From Parcubacteria group bacterium Gr01-1014_13 (lineage in GTDB: Bacteria; Patescibacteria; ABY1; Magasanikbacterales; GWA2-37-8), in NCBI GenBank assembly GCA_007376295.1, contig VMGB01000003.1:62001-126000 (forward strand): a stretch of DNA of 64,000 bases, given 5' to 3'. Position numbers and translations under genes: made by a program. This document shows positions 32,180-42,369 of the stretch, piece by piece. A model generated the notes under the pieces. It was not told where the DNA came from, ran no database searches, and worked only from the letters and a program-made list of their open reading frames with translations. Every line of letters begins with the position of its first letter. The stretch's first letter is position 1.

Positions 32180-33028
32180 CTAATAGGCCAAAGAACGTTT
32201 ATCCCAATTGATGAGCGCAGCCACTTCTGAATTCGGACACTTGGGCTTTGTGTTATAATCGTAAAAACCAAGCTTGCTCTTCCTGCCCAACATCTGACTT
32301 TCAACCAAACGCTGAAGTAGTGCTGGCGGCCTGAAACGTTCATCCCGCAAATTTTTGTGCAGAATTCTTGCCATGGACAAGATTGTATCGAGCCCCACAT
32401 GATCACAGAGCTCGAACGGACCCATGGGGTGGACAAGACCGAGCTTGATCGCCTGATCCATATCCTCCATCTTGGCAAGTCCATCTTCCAAACAAAGAAT
32501 CGCGTAAACCAGAGAATTCATCATAAAGCGATTGACGATAAATCCGGGTGTGTTGGAGACCACTAGCGGCGTCAGGCCTAACTTGTTGCGCACAAACGTC
32601 TGCACTTCTTCCACCACGCCCGTATCAACTTTTGGCGTCTGCACTACCTCAACCAGTTTCGCCACTGATGGCGGATTGAAAAAGTGAGTACCAAGAAAAC
32701 GGTTGGCTCTGGTTTGGTTAGCAAGTTCCGCAATCGACAACGTAGACGTGTTCGAGGCGAAAATAGTTTTAGATTTTGCCAACGGGTCGATCTCCTGAAA
32801 CAGCTTTTGCTTTTCAGACAAATCTTCCTTGATCGATTCGATTACCAAATCACAGAGGTCGACATCAGCCAATTTATTTGACAATATCAAATTTGGCATC
32901 TCCTTCTGCTTATGCTCACCAGGCGTTCTCTTGATAAGGATAGTCGGCACACCTGCGCTGGCCGTAGCTTGGGCGATAAATCGCCCCATAAGTCCACTGC
33001 CAATAACCCCCACCGTTTCGATGCTCAT
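32180..33028 (-). CDS. 3-hydroxyacyl-CoA dehydrogenase family protein
   Basis: 282 residues. The NAD-binding motif GVIGSGLMGRFIAQ is at the N terminus, followed by FASNTSTLSIAEL and the family signature FLGTHFFNPPSVAKLVEVV. The C-terminal domain contains NTPGFIVNRF and GLVHPMGPFELCDHVGLDT. It resembles 3-hydroxybutyryl-CoA dehydrogenase. Such an enzyme is unexpected in a genome type that usually lacks fatty-acid oxidation, so another hydroxyacid substrate is possible. AAGGAGA lies upstream of the ATG, unlike most neighbours. It is the gene immediately upstream of the hairpin array on the same strand. Confidence 0.88.
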   Translation of the reverse strand: MSIETVGVIGSGLMGRFIAQATASAGVPTILIKRTPGEHKQKEMPNLILSNKLADVDLCDLVIESIKEDLSEKQKLFQEIDPLAKSKTIFASNTSTLSIAELANQTRANRFLGTHFFNPPSVAKLVEVVQTPKVDTGVVEEVQTFVRNKLGLTPLVVSNTPGFIVNRFMMNSLVYAILCLEDGLAKMEDMDQAIKLGLVHPMGPFELCDHVGLDTILSMARILHKNLRDERFRPPALLQRLVESQMLGRKSKLGFYDYNTKPKCPNSEVAALINWDKRSLAY

Positions 33029-33071
33029 TTCGATCTCTCCTTCTGCTGTGTTTGGTTTTACAACTAGGGCA

Positions 33072-33100
33072 ATTTTGCCTCAATTTTACGATTATGTCAA
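33072..33100 (-). promoter_or_regulatory. Promoter of the dehydrogenase gene
   Basis: On the minus strand, TTGACA (33095-33100), a 17-nt spacer, then CAAAAT (33072-33077). Confidence 0.7.
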
Positions 33101-33113
33101 GCCAAAACCCCGC

Positions 33114-33142
33114 TTGCCCAAAGAAAAAAAGTGAGGTAAAAT
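33114..33142 (+). promoter_or_regulatory. Promoter of the glycan cluster
   Basis: TTGCCC (33114-33119), a 17-nt spacer, then TAAAAT (33137-33142): the same elements as the gyrB promoter. It is divergent from the dehydrogenase promoter. Confidence 0.7.
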
Positions 33143-33157
33143 ATCAATTATCATTAT

Positions 33158-34576
33158 ATGAAAAAATTTGAACTCACTTTTGCCTTTGCTCAACTCCCTT
33201 TGGATTACACAATGATTGTTTTGGCAGGCATTACTGCTTATGGCCTGCGTTTTACTTCTTTTGCCAAAATTCGCCCAGTTTTGTTTAATTTGCCTTGGGA
33301 AAAATTTTGGCCGCTACTACTTCTTACCGCTTTAGGCTGGGTAATTATTTTTGCTTTTGCCGGACTTTATAGCACCACTTCAAACCGAAAATTATCCGGA
33401 GACATGACGCGTGTTATCCTGGCCTGCTCCACTGGCTTTGCCGCTATTACCATTTATGTTTTTTTTACTCTGCAAAAATTTGATTCGAGATTTTTAGTTT
33501 TGGCTGGCTGGATTTTGGCCATGCTTTACATTTGCATTGGCAGAATTATCATAGCTGGGTTAAAAAAACTTTTGCATGGCATGGGATACGGCTTACGCAA
33601 AACAGTTATTATCGGCAAAGAAACTATTGCCGAACAAATCAAAAATGCGATTGCCATGCGTCCTGCTTTGGGCTACAAACTAGTCACCACTTTTCCTCAT
33701 TTTAATTTGGACACCAGAAAATATTTACTCGCCAATCATCCGGATGAAATAATTTTTACTGATCCCAAAGCTCATGGCGATGAAGCGTTGGAGGCAATTA
33801 ATTTTGCTAATGAACATCATATTACTTTTAAATACTCGGCTGACCTTTTCTCTACTTTTTCCACCAACATGGCTGTGAGCACTATTTCCGGCATACCAAT
33901 TATTGAATTGCGGCTCACTCGCCTGACCGGTTGGAACAAAATAATCAAAAGGCTGGCAGATATTATTGGCAGTTTATTTTTGATTATTTTATTTTCACCG
34001 CTACTTATTCTGATTTCTATTATTGTCGCTCTAGAAACCGGCTTCCCTGTAATTTACAAAAATGAACGCGTAGGACGGGATGACGAAAAGTTTTTTACCC
34101 TTAAATTCAGATCAATGTATAAAAAAGATAGTACTGGCGCGCAGTTTGGCAAACAAGGTGAAAAGGCATTACTCAAAGAACAGAAATTAATCGCTAAACA
34201 AAGCATAAAAGACGGCCCGATTTACAAAATAAAAGACGATCCGCGCGTGACGCCTGTTGGCCGGTTTCTGCGACGCTGGAGCCTGGACGAACTACCGCAA
34301 TTTTTTAATGTCTTAAAAGGCGAAATGAGTTTGGTAGGCCCTCGTCCGCACCAACCCCGCGAAGTAGCTGGTTATCAAAATCAGCACAAAATTGTTTTAG
34401 CTATCAAGCCCGGCATCACTGGTCTGTCACAAATTTCCGGACGCAGTAATTTAACTTATGAAGAAGAATTAAATCTCGACACTTTTTATATTGAAAATTG
34501 GAGCTTATACCTCGATTTAATTATTATTTTCAAGACTCCGTTTATTGTCTTAACGAGATATGGATCGGTGGTGTAG
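33158..34576 (+). CDS. Polyprenyl-phosphate glycosyl-1-phosphate transferase
   Basis: 472 residues. Four N-terminal membrane helices (about 15-125) and a nucleotide-binding-like segment (LRKTVIIGKETIAEQIKNAI) precede the catalytic sugar-transferase domain. It includes a fifth helix (LADIIGSLFLIILFSPLLILISIIVAL), FPVIYKNERVGRDDEKFFTLKFRSMYKKDS, RRWSLDELPQFFNVLKGEMSLVGPRPHQPREV and KPGITGLSQISGRSNLTYEEELNLDTFYIENWS. It starts assembly of a surface glycan on the lipid carrier. It is the first gene of a four-gene glycan operon. Confidence 0.93.
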   Translation: MKKFELTFAFAQLPLDYTMIVLAGITAYGLRFTSFAKIRPVLFNLPWEKFWPLLLLTALGWVIIFAFAGLYSTTSNRKLSGDMTRVILACSTGFAAITIYVFFTLQKFDSRFLVLAGWILAMLYICIGRIIIAGLKKLLHGMGYGLRKTVIIGKETIAEQIKNAIAMRPALGYKLVTTFPHFNLDTRKYLLANHPDEIIFTDPKAHGDEALEAINFANEHHITFKYSADLFSTFSTNMAVSTISGIPIIELRLTRLTGWNKIIKRLADIIGSLFLIILFSPLLILISIIVALETGFPVIYKNERVGRDDEKFFTLKFRSMYKKDSTGAQFGKQGEKALLKEQKLIAKQSIKDGPIYKIKDDPRVTPVGRFLRRWSLDELPQFFNVLKGEMSLVGPRPHQPREVAGYQNQHKIVLAIKPGITGLSQISGRSNLTYEEELNLDTFYIENWSLYLDLIIIFKTPFIVLTRYGSVV

Positions 34577-34581
34577 TTATT

Positions 34582-35721
34582 ATGAGAGTTGCTTTAGTAC
34601 ACGATTATCTGGCGCAAGACGGCGGAGCCGAAAGAGTTTTGAAGGCCCTGCATGAAATATGGCCCGAAGCGCCTATTTTTGTTTTGTTTCATGACCGGGA
34701 GAAAATAAATTACATTCCTACAGAAAATATCACTGAGTCATTTTTATCCAAACTACCATTACATAACCAAGCTTATCAATGGTATTTGCCGTGGATGCCG
34801 CTGGCCACTGAAAATCATAATTTAAAAAATTTTGATGTGGTAATTTCTACCGCCAGCATGTTTGCCAAAGGCGTAATCACCGGACCAGACACTCTCCATA
34901 TCTCTTATTGCCACACACCACCGCGATTTTTGTGGGCTGACAACTTTGCTTACATTTCAGATTTAAAACAGAACCCGCTAATAAAATTTATTCTTCCCCA
35001 TTTTATTCACCGCTTACGCATGTGGGACAAAATGAGTGTGGACCGGGTAGATAATTTTATAGCCAACTCACGCACGGTACAACAAAGAATAAATAAATAT
35101 TACCGCCGAGAAAGTGAAGTAATTTACCCACCAGTAGAACTTGGATCGTGTTCTCTGCAAAAAACGAGCGATTACTACGCGGCTGGAGGCAGGTTAGTTG
35201 GTTACAAAAGATTTGATTTGATTGTCCAAGCTTTCAACAGGCTAAAATGGCCGCTAAAAATATTTGGCACTGGACCAGAATTTGGCGTGCTTCGAAAAAT
35301 GGCCAAAAACAACATAGAATTTTTGGGGCAAATTTCCGATGAAACCAAAGGCCAAGTATTATCTGGCGCGCGCGCTTTCATTCATCCCCAACTAGAGGAT
35401 TTTGGCATCACGGCTGTGGAAGCCATGGCCTGCGGACGGCCTGTAATCGCCTTTGCTGGCGGGGGGGCCACTGAAACTGTATTGCCAAACGAAACTGGGG
35501 TATTTTTTACCAAACAAACCTGGGAATCCTTGCTTGATAAACTATTGCACTTTAATTACGAAAATTGGGATAGCGGCCATATCCGCAACCATGCCAACAA
35601 ATTTGGCTCGGCTATATTTAAAAATAATATAAAAAAACATATTGAAGACAGATACGAGGAATTTAAATCAGGCTTTAACCAACAGGCTTTGATTAGCTTC
35701 TATGCTAAAGATCGGTGTTGA
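34582..35721 (+). CDS. GT4-family glycosyltransferase
   Basis: 379 residues. It starts MRVALVHDYLAQDGGAERVLKALHEIWP, with the glycine-rich acceptor loop. The nucleotide-sugar site is in FIHPQLEDFGITAVEAMACGRPVIAFAGGGATETV (E-x7-E-type motif of GT4). The frame is open further upstream, but the ATG at 34582 gives the family-typical start, five bases after the preceding stop. It probably extends the lipid-linked glycan started by the transferase at 33158. Confidence 0.9.
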   Translation: MRVALVHDYLAQDGGAERVLKALHEIWPEAPIFVLFHDREKINYIPTENITESFLSKLPLHNQAYQWYLPWMPLATENHNLKNFDVVISTASMFAKGVITGPDTLHISYCHTPPRFLWADNFAYISDLKQNPLIKFILPHFIHRLRMWDKMSVDRVDNFIANSRTVQQRINKYYRRESEVIYPPVELGSCSLQKTSDYYAAGGRLVGYKRFDLIVQAFNRLKWPLKIFGTGPEFGVLRKMAKNNIEFLGQISDETKGQVLSGARAFIHPQLEDFGITAVEAMACGRPVIAFAGGGATETVLPNETGVFFTKQTWESLLDKLLHFNYENWDSGHIRNHANKFGSAIFKNNIKKHIEDRYEEFKSGFNQQALISFYAKDRC

Positions 35722-36847
35722 TATTCGAAATTTAATGTCCCCTACTCGTACCGGTGTTGGCGAGTATACTTACGAACTTTTAAATTCGGTTTTTAAAATA
35801 GATAAAGAAAATCAATATTATCTTTTCTATAATTCCCATACCGATGTCACCCAACACACACCTCTTTGGCCGCAAGGCAACATTCATTATATCGCCACCA
35901 GATGGCCAAATAAATTATTTAATACTTCCATAAAAATTTTGGACTGGCCAAAATTAGATAAATTAATTTCTCGTAATTACAAACTGGATTATTTTTTCTC
36001 GCCAAATTTAAATTTTACGGCGCTTTCAAAAAATATTAAAAAAATTTTAACAATCCACGATTTGTCATTTAAATTCTTTCCGCAATTTTTTTCTGCCAAA
36101 CAAAGATTGTGGCATTGGGCCATTAATCCAAAAAAACAATGTGGACGCGCCAATAATATTTTGGCACTTTCGGAAAATACCAAACGAGATCTGGTTAATT
36201 ATTACAAAATTCCAGCGGAAAAAATAAAAGTTAGCCCGGGAGGAATATCCGCAATTTTTAATAATCCTGTATTTGATAAAGAGAAAATAAAACAAAAATA
36301 TAATTTGCCAAATAGATTTATACTCTGCTTGGGCGCAGTAGAGCCGCGCAAAAATATTATCGGCCTGATTGAAGCGTTTGAAAAAACTTACTCCCTACTC
36401 CCCAATTCTTACTCTCTGGTAATCGCCGGTAGCGGCCGTGGTTGGAAAAACAAAGCTATCTATGCCAGAGCTTTGGCTTCACCGCTACGAGACAAAATAG
36501 AATTTATTGGCTATGTAGACGCCGAAGATAAACCTGGGTTATACTCTCTAGCAGAGCTGTTTGTTTACCCAAGCTTCTATGAAGGCTTTGGATTTCCTGT
36601 TCTAGAGGCCATGGCTATGGGAGTGCCGGTAATTACCTCTAATTGCTCTTCTCTGCCAGAAATCACCGGCCAGGCCGCTTATCTGGTCAATCCTAACCGT
36701 CCAGCCGAGATTGCCGAGGGGATAATAAAAATGCTGACAGATGAAAAATTACGGGAGCATTTTAAAAAAGCGGGACTGGAACAGGTAAAAAAATTTAGTT
36801 GGGACATAACAGCCAAACAATGGCTAGAATTAATATCTACTCCATGA
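35702..36847 (+). CDS. GT4-family glycosyltransferase
   Basis: 381 residues. MLKIGVDIRNLMSPTRTGVGEYTYELL at the N terminus and FVYPSFYEGFGFPVLEAMAMGVPVITSNCSSLPEITGQAAYLVNP at the C-terminal donor site are typical of GT4, mannosyltransferase-like members. GAVEPRKNIIGLIEAF is also characteristic. It overlaps the previous gene by 20 nt and the next by 4, so the cluster is translationally coupled. Confidence 0.92.
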   Translation: MLKIGVDIRNLMSPTRTGVGEYTYELLNSVFKIDKENQYYLFYNSHTDVTQHTPLWPQGNIHYIATRWPNKLFNTSIKILDWPKLDKLISRNYKLDYFFSPNLNFTALSKNIKKILTIHDLSFKFFPQFFSAKQRLWHWAINPKKQCGRANNILALSENTKRDLVNYYKIPAEKIKVSPGGISAIFNNPVFDKEKIKQKYNLPNRFILCLGAVEPRKNIIGLIEAFEKTYSLLPNSYSLVIAGSGRGWKNKAIYARALASPLRDKIEFIGYVDAEDKPGLYSLAELFVYPSFYEGFGFPVLEAMAMGVPVITSNCSSLPEITGQAAYLVNPNRPAEIAEGIIKMLTDEKLREHFKKAGLEQVKKFSWDITAKQWLELISTP

Positions 36848-37929
36848 AAATCCTCATTCTCCACGATTACTTTATCTACAAAGGCGGCGGCGAACGCTTG
36901 GTAATAAGTCTGGCCAAAAATCTTGGCGCTGATATTGCCGCAGCTTTTATTTCCAAAGACGCCTTTGATCCGAGAGAAAGTGGAATAAACACAATTGAAC
37001 TCTACAAAGAAAAAGCTTGGTCACGCCTGCCCGGCTTTCGTTATCTGCAAGTACAATTTTCTTTTTTGTTTAAAACAGGTTTTGCTAAAAAATATGATGT
37101 TATAATTTATAGCGGCGACTGCTTGATTGCGCTTACCAGATTACGAAATAAAAAAAATATCGCCTACATGCACACGCCACCCCGACATTTATACGACAAT
37201 TACGGTGAACGATTAAAATCTTACCCGCTTTGGAAAAAAATAGTTTTTGTACCGTTTGTCTGGCTCAACCGCTGGCGTTTTTCATATCTAGCCAAACGAC
37301 TAAATGTTATTGTCACCAACTCTAAAAATACCCAAACGCGAATAAAGGAATACCTGGGCTTGGATTCCACTGTTGTTTATCCGCCTTGCAATACTTTGCC
37401 TTTCAAAAATCTTGGTTACGGCAACTATTTCTTCTCTTGGGCTCGACTCTATTCCATAAAACGAGTAGACAAAATCGTGGAAGCCTTTATCGGCATGCCA
37501 GATAAGAAATTAATTGTAGCTTCAGCTGGCCCAGAGCTGGAAAAAATCAAAAAAATGGCTATCGGACATGAAAATATTACTATTTTAGGCTGGATAAATG
37601 ATAGCCAGCTGCTTGATTACCTAGGAAGATGCCTAGCCACAATTTATATCCCTGTTCGCGAAGATTTTGGCATGAGTGCCGTCGAATCTATGCAGGCTGG
37701 CAAGCCAGTAATTGGCGTGGCTGAAGGCGGATTGCTTGAAATTATTACTGACAACAAAAACGGCCTGCTCCTGAAGCCGGAATTTACCGTAGACGACTTG
37801 CGCGCGGCTGTACAGCAGCTGACACCAGCCCAGGCCCAGACTATGGAAAATGTTTGCTATCAAACAGCTCAAAAATTCAGCGAACAATCGTTTATAGAGG
37901 GGATGAAAAAGGTAATAAACGGTTCTTAA
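36844..37929 (+). CDS. GT4-family glycosyltransferase
   Basis: 361 residues. It starts MKILILHDYFIYKGGGERLVISLAKNLG, close to the start of the enzyme at 34582. The donor site is TIYIPVREDFGMSAVESMQAGKPVIGVAEGGLLEI. The start codon overlaps the previous stop (ATGA). It is the last gene of the glycan operon. Confidence 0.9.
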   Translation: MKILILHDYFIYKGGGERLVISLAKNLGADIAAAFISKDAFDPRESGINTIELYKEKAWSRLPGFRYLQVQFSFLFKTGFAKKYDVIIYSGDCLIALTRLRNKKNIAYMHTPPRHLYDNYGERLKSYPLWKKIVFVPFVWLNRWRFSYLAKRLNVIVTNSKNTQTRIKEYLGLDSTVVYPPCNTLPFKNLGYGNYFFSWARLYSIKRVDKIVEAFIGMPDKKLIVASAGPELEKIKKMAIGHENITILGWINDSQLLDYLGRCLATIYIPVREDFGMSAVESMQAGKPVIGVAEGGLLEIITDNKNGLLLKPEFTVDDLRAAVQQLTPAQAQTMENVCYQTAQKFSEQSFIEGMKKVINGS

Positions 37930-38028
37930 GTTAGCAAAATCTTCAGTTAAAAACTCTTCGAATCTATACACAGGCCTTCGCATCAAAAAAGTGGTATAAT
38001 ATACCTGTATTTTTGAGCGCAAACTCCA

Positions 38029-40452
38029 ATGTCCAAAGGAGCAAATACCACAAAAAAAATTCACTTGCGACGTTGCGCCGTCTGCCAAAAAGTTGGACAC
38101 AATAAATCCACTTGCCCAGAAGCGGTGGCGCAAAATATTGATAAACCGGTCAACCAACCGCTTAAGTTTTTTGTACATCATGTTAATTACAACAATCACC
38201 AATCCCCTCATCTAGTAAACCTCAAAGAACACAAAAAAAATCTTTACGAAGATGTACAATCAGTTGGGCCGAAAAAAAATACAGAATTTTATTTTGATCA
38301 TGACACGCCGGTAAAACAAATTCCAAAAATAACTACGCCTTCTTTTAGTCCAAATATAAAAGCCAATAAACGAGCGACAAATACAACACAAAAAAAATCA
38401 ACTTCAAATTTAGGACAAAATATAAAAACAGCTTTTGATAAAGCTTCTAGCGCTGTCGCGCCCAAACATTTGGCCGGAGTAGCCATGGTAATTTTATTTT
38501 TATTATTCGTGCCATCCAGAGCCCGTACTTATTATTTTGATTTAAAATCTACAGCCAATAAAATTTCCGATAACAGCACTGCCGGGTTTTCGGCACTACA
38601 AGATTCCACTTCTGCGCTCATGAGCGGCAACCTGGAAGGCGCGCAGGAATCCTTAACTGGCGCTTTGCAAAATTTTGACAAGGCTGTCAAAGTCTTAAAT
38701 AGCGAGCATCAAATTTTACAAAAAATAGTTTCCGTTGTGCCGATAATGAACGGCGAGATGCAAAGCCGACAAAGACTTATTACTGCCGGACAAGAAATAT
38801 CTCTTGGCAACACTTACTTACTTAAAGGATTATCTGAAATTCGCGCTGTCAGTTCCACCATTACCAAAAATCTGGCTTTGCTTGGTGAACATCTAAGATT
38901 TTCTTTACCTCACTACCAGACAGCTTTGATCGACTTAAACAAAGTCGACTCCGATGTTTTACCATTTGAATACCAAAATACTTTCAAAGAATTCCGCATA
39001 CTGTTCAATGCCTATGTTGGTGATTTAGAAAAAATTGCCAAATTAAACAGCGCCGTACAAGAAATTTTTGGCGGGCAAGGACTACGTCGTTACCTTCTGG
39101 TCTTCCAAAACCCAGACGAACTACGGGCCACCGGCGGCTTTATGGGCAGTTTTGCTTTACTTGACATCAAAGATGGAGATATTGTAAAAATAGATATACC
39201 TGCCGGCGGTACATACGATTTACAAGGCCAACTTTCCCAATATGTAGCACCGCCCACACCTCTTTTATTATCTAATAAACGCTGGGAATTCCAAGACGCA
39301 AATTGGTTTCCAGATTTTCCGGCCAGCGCCAAAAAAATACTTTGGTTCTACCGCCATGGCCGCAACATGACAGCCGATGGAGTAATCTCTATTAATGCCA
39401 CTGTTTTAAACCGCCTACTTTCAATCGTTGGTCCGGTGGTTGAAGAAAATCATAACGTAGTTATCGACAAAGAAACTGCTCTAACCACAATACAACATAT
39501 CGTTGAATACGGACCAGAGAAAAAAGAAAACAAACCAAAACAAATTCTCTCTGATCTGGCTCCGATATTTATCAGTAATTTCAAAAAAATGAAAGCTGAA
39601 GCAGTGCTACCAATGCTTGCCAACCTGCAAGAGGCTCTGCAAGAAAAAGAAATTCAATCCTACTTTACAGATACTGAAACCGAAAACACTATCAAAGAAT
39701 TTGGCTGGAGCGGGGAGATTTTAAAGACAAACCCAGACCAAGATTATTTATTTGTAGTAAATACTAACATTCAAGGACAAAAAAGTGATGCTAGAATCAA
39801 ACAAACTATTAGCCACCAGGCAATAGTTCAACCCGATGGCACTATTCTCGATAGCGTGGTAATATCTAGAGAACACACCGGTCAAGCTGAAGAAAAACTA
39901 TACGGACAAACTAATATTGATTACTTACGAATCTACGTACCGGCCGGCAGTGAGTTAGTAAGGGCCAGTGGTTTTATCTGGCCGGATGAACAAATCTTCC
40001 GAGCTCCGGAAAGCTGGTATGAAAAAGATGCTACGCTAAGCGATTTGGAAAAAGAAATCAGCATAGACAGTAAATCCGGCACCCGCATTACCAGTGAATT
40101 TGGCAAAACAGCTTTTGCCAATTGGCTTATCACTGAACCCGGCCAAACCAACCAAATACAATTTATTTACAAACTCCCCTTCAAAGCCTGGGAACAACCA
40201 GAAGACCGAAGCTTAAACAACTGGGCCAAAATATTTCAATCCGAGGATCCGAGTTCCAAGTACCAATTAATCGTCCAGAAACAATCCGGCATAACCAGCA
40301 ACTTCGATAGCCAGATAATTTACCCCGAAGGTTGGTCGCCGATTTGGCAAAATGGAGATGGTGTAAACTTGGCCAGCAATGGCGCGGCTATAAACTCCAC
40401 CGAATTGAACAATGATAAAATATGGAGTTTAGTTATGAAAAAAAATGAATAA
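38029..40452 (+). CDS. DUF4012 membrane protein with N-terminal zinc knuckle
   Basis: 807 residues. Residues 16-29 read CAVCQKVGHNKSTC, an exact CX2CX4HX4C zinc knuckle, in the predicted cytoplasmic part. A Lys-rich linker and one membrane helix (about 145-160, LAGVAMVILFLLFVPS) follow. The large external part carries the DUF4012 domain, with QNPDELRATGGFMGSFALLDI, DANWFPDFPASAKKILWFY and ADGVISINATVLNRLLSIVGPV. DUF4012 proteins are common in Patescibacteria and often lie next to glycan genes, as here. A -10-like TATAAT is at 37995-38000. Function unknown; a role in surface-polymer assembly is inferred. Confidence 0.85.
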   Translation: MSKGANTTKKIHLRRCAVCQKVGHNKSTCPEAVAQNIDKPVNQPLKFFVHHVNYNNHQSPHLVNLKEHKKNLYEDVQSVGPKKNTEFYFDHDTPVKQIPKITTPSFSPNIKANKRATNTTQKKSTSNLGQNIKTAFDKASSAVAPKHLAGVAMVILFLLFVPSRARTYYFDLKSTANKISDNSTAGFSALQDSTSALMSGNLEGAQESLTGALQNFDKAVKVLNSEHQILQKIVSVVPIMNGEMQSRQRLITAGQEISLGNTYLLKGLSEIRAVSSTITKNLALLGEHLRFSLPHYQTALIDLNKVDSDVLPFEYQNTFKEFRILFNAYVGDLEKIAKLNSAVQEIFGGQGLRRYLLVFQNPDELRATGGFMGSFALLDIKDGDIVKIDIPAGGTYDLQGQLSQYVAPPTPLLLSNKRWEFQDANWFPDFPASAKKILWFYRHGRNMTADGVISINATVLNRLLSIVGPVVEENHNVVIDKETALTTIQHIVEYGPEKKENKPKQILSDLAPIFISNFKKMKAEAVLPMLANLQEALQEKEIQSYFTDTETENTIKEFGWSGEILKTNPDQDYLFVVNTNIQGQKSDARIKQTISHQAIVQPDGTILDSVVISREHTGQAEEKLYGQTNIDYLRIYVPAGSELVRASGFIWPDEQIFRAPESWYEKDATLSDLEKEISIDSKSGTRITSEFGKTAFANWLITEPGQTNQIQFIYKLPFKAWEQPEDRSLNNWAKIFQSEDPSSKYQLIVQKQSGITSNFDSQIIYPEGWSPIWQNGDGVNLASNGAAINSTELNNDKIWSLVMKKNE

Positions 40453-40479
40453 GGATTTATACATTTAAGATTTACTACT

Positions 40480-42369
40480 ATGGCCTTAGAAATACCATCA
40501 TTCTCCTCCAAGCCGCTAACCGAAACAGACGCTCCGGAAACAAAACCAAAACGCAAAGGGGCCAGTTCGCCAAGGAAAAAGCGCGAACCTAAAAAATCAG
40601 AAGAAGGCTCAAACAAACAGACAAAATTATCCCGGCAACTAACTCAAATTTACCAAGACAACGAAGGCCATTTACCTGATATGCGAAAAATAAAAATTAA
40701 AAAAAATCACTCTGGGTTTAAAACCTTTTTTGTTGTTGTTTTTATAGGCGGATTATTAGCCGCAGTAGCTTGGGCTGGCCTTTTTTTGATGCCCAACAGC
40801 AAAAAATTCGCAGAAGGGCAAATCAATTTAAGTATTGCTGGGCCAGAAAATATAATTTCCGGAACAGCCACCACTTATACAATTTCTTATGAAAACAATC
40901 AAAGCCTGGCTTTAAAAAAGGCAACTTTAAATGTCCAATACCCGCAAGGTTTTATATTCTTATCCAGCGACGTTGATTCAAATAACTCCGGCCATACGGA
41001 ATGGCAATTAGATGAAATAGGAGCACACAAAAAAAGAGAGATTAAGATTACAGGCCTAACCTACGGATCATTAAACCAAACAAAATCATGGCGAGCGTTC
41101 CTAACCTACAAACCAGAAAATTTCGGCTCTGAACTGCAGAAGGCGTCCTTTTTGAATGTCACTGTAGCTAAATCCCCATATTCCCTAGGTGTTAGCGGAT
41201 CCAACAAAGCTATTACCGGCAACACAGCTGAATATTCTTTCACTGTAAAAAAAGAAGAGGCGTCGGAAATAACTAAACTGGAGCTAAAACCTTCCTGGCC
41301 ACAAAATTTCTACATCACATCATCTTCTCCGGCACTAAGCAAAGATTCCAAATGGACAATAGAGCCAAATAAAGATTCCTCTTCTGATTGGACTTTCAAA
41401 ATCACCGGAAAATTCTCCAGCTCCACAGCAAATTCCGGCGATATTTCCGGTGTACTTTCCACAATAAATAATAAAAATACCTTTACTTTAGCTGATGCCA
41501 AAGCAACTACAGAACTAACCCAAAATGACCTGGATTTAAACCTGGCCATAAACGGATCTCTAACCAACTTCAGCAGTCAGCCTGGAGATAATTTAAACAT
41601 AACTCTCTCCTTAAAAAATCAAAGCGCCAATGACTTAAAAAACGTTTCCCTAAAACTCATTCTGGAAGCACCATCGGCAAAAAGACTAAGCCTGCTCGAT
41701 TGGGGAAAAATTTCAGACAAGTTTGATGGCGATATACGCGGCATACAAATTAATGATGACGTGAGAAGCGGAGAAATTACTTGGGGCAAAGCCAAAGTTG
41801 CCGACTTGGCCAAAATAAACAAAAACCAAGAAGTTGGTCTTGATATTCAATTGCCAATAAAAAATGATTCGTCATTCGATCTATCGGCCCTAAAAGGATC
41901 CTCTCAAATCAAAGCGGTGGCCGAAGTAAGCTTCAAAGATGCTGACAACGTTTCCCACACTTACTCTAGCAACCAGATAATTATCACCGTAAATTCAGAC
42001 TTAAAATTTGAAGCTCGTGATTCGGCTTCTGGCGAAAAACATCAAATCAGCTGGGTGCTGACAAATAATTTTCATCCTTTAAAAAATATTTCTTTGTCGG
42101 CTGATGTTTACGGTGATGCAAAAGTAGAGCTGCCAACTCCCACTCCGGCCGGAGAAGTAACTTTTGATTCGTCAAACAAAAAAATTACCTGGACCATAGC
42201 CGAAATGCCTCAAAGCGTAGATACCCTGGCTTTGCCAATCACTATAACTTTAAACAAAGTTAATCCTACTCAACAGTTGTTAATTTCTAAAGTTCATATC
42301 CAAGCAGAAGATACGGTAACCGGAGAAAAACTTGATTTTATGGGTGAAGAAGTGGGACTCAACCAATAA
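40480..42369 (+). CDS. Membrane-anchored surface protein with beta-sandwich repeats
   Basis: 629 residues. A basic, Pro/Lys-rich cytoplasmic head (1-75) precedes one membrane helix (TFFVVVFIGGLLAAVAWAGLFLM). The external part has several repeats of about 110-130 residues resembling DUF11/CARDB-type beta-sandwiches. Recurrent phrases are ISGTATTYTISYENNQSLALKKATLNVQYPQGF and SQPGDNLNITLSLKNQSANDLKNVSLKLILEAPS. It probably forms a stalk on the cell surface. It is co-directional with the DUF4012 gene 28 nt upstream. Its stop abuts the convergent miaA stop. Confidence 0.75.
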   Translation: MALEIPSFSSKPLTETDAPETKPKRKGASSPRKKREPKKSEEGSNKQTKLSRQLTQIYQDNEGHLPDMRKIKIKKNHSGFKTFFVVVFIGGLLAAVAWAGLFLMPNSKKFAEGQINLSIAGPENIISGTATTYTISYENNQSLALKKATLNVQYPQGFIFLSSDVDSNNSGHTEWQLDEIGAHKKREIKITGLTYGSLNQTKSWRAFLTYKPENFGSELQKASFLNVTVAKSPYSLGVSGSNKAITGNTAEYSFTVKKEEASEITKLELKPSWPQNFYITSSSPALSKDSKWTIEPNKDSSSDWTFKITGKFSSSTANSGDISGVLSTINNKNTFTLADAKATTELTQNDLDLNLAINGSLTNFSSQPGDNLNITLSLKNQSANDLKNVSLKLILEAPSAKRLSLLDWGKISDKFDGDIRGIQINDDVRSGEITWGKAKVADLAKINKNQEVGLDIQLPIKNDSSFDLSALKGSSQIKAVAEVSFKDADNVSHTYSSNQIIITVNSDLKFEARDSASGEKHQISWVLTNNFHPLKNISLSADVYGDAKVELPTPTPAGEVTFDSSNKKITWTIAEMPQSVDTLALPITITLNKVNPTQQLLISKVHIQAEDTVTGEKLDFMGEEVGLNQ

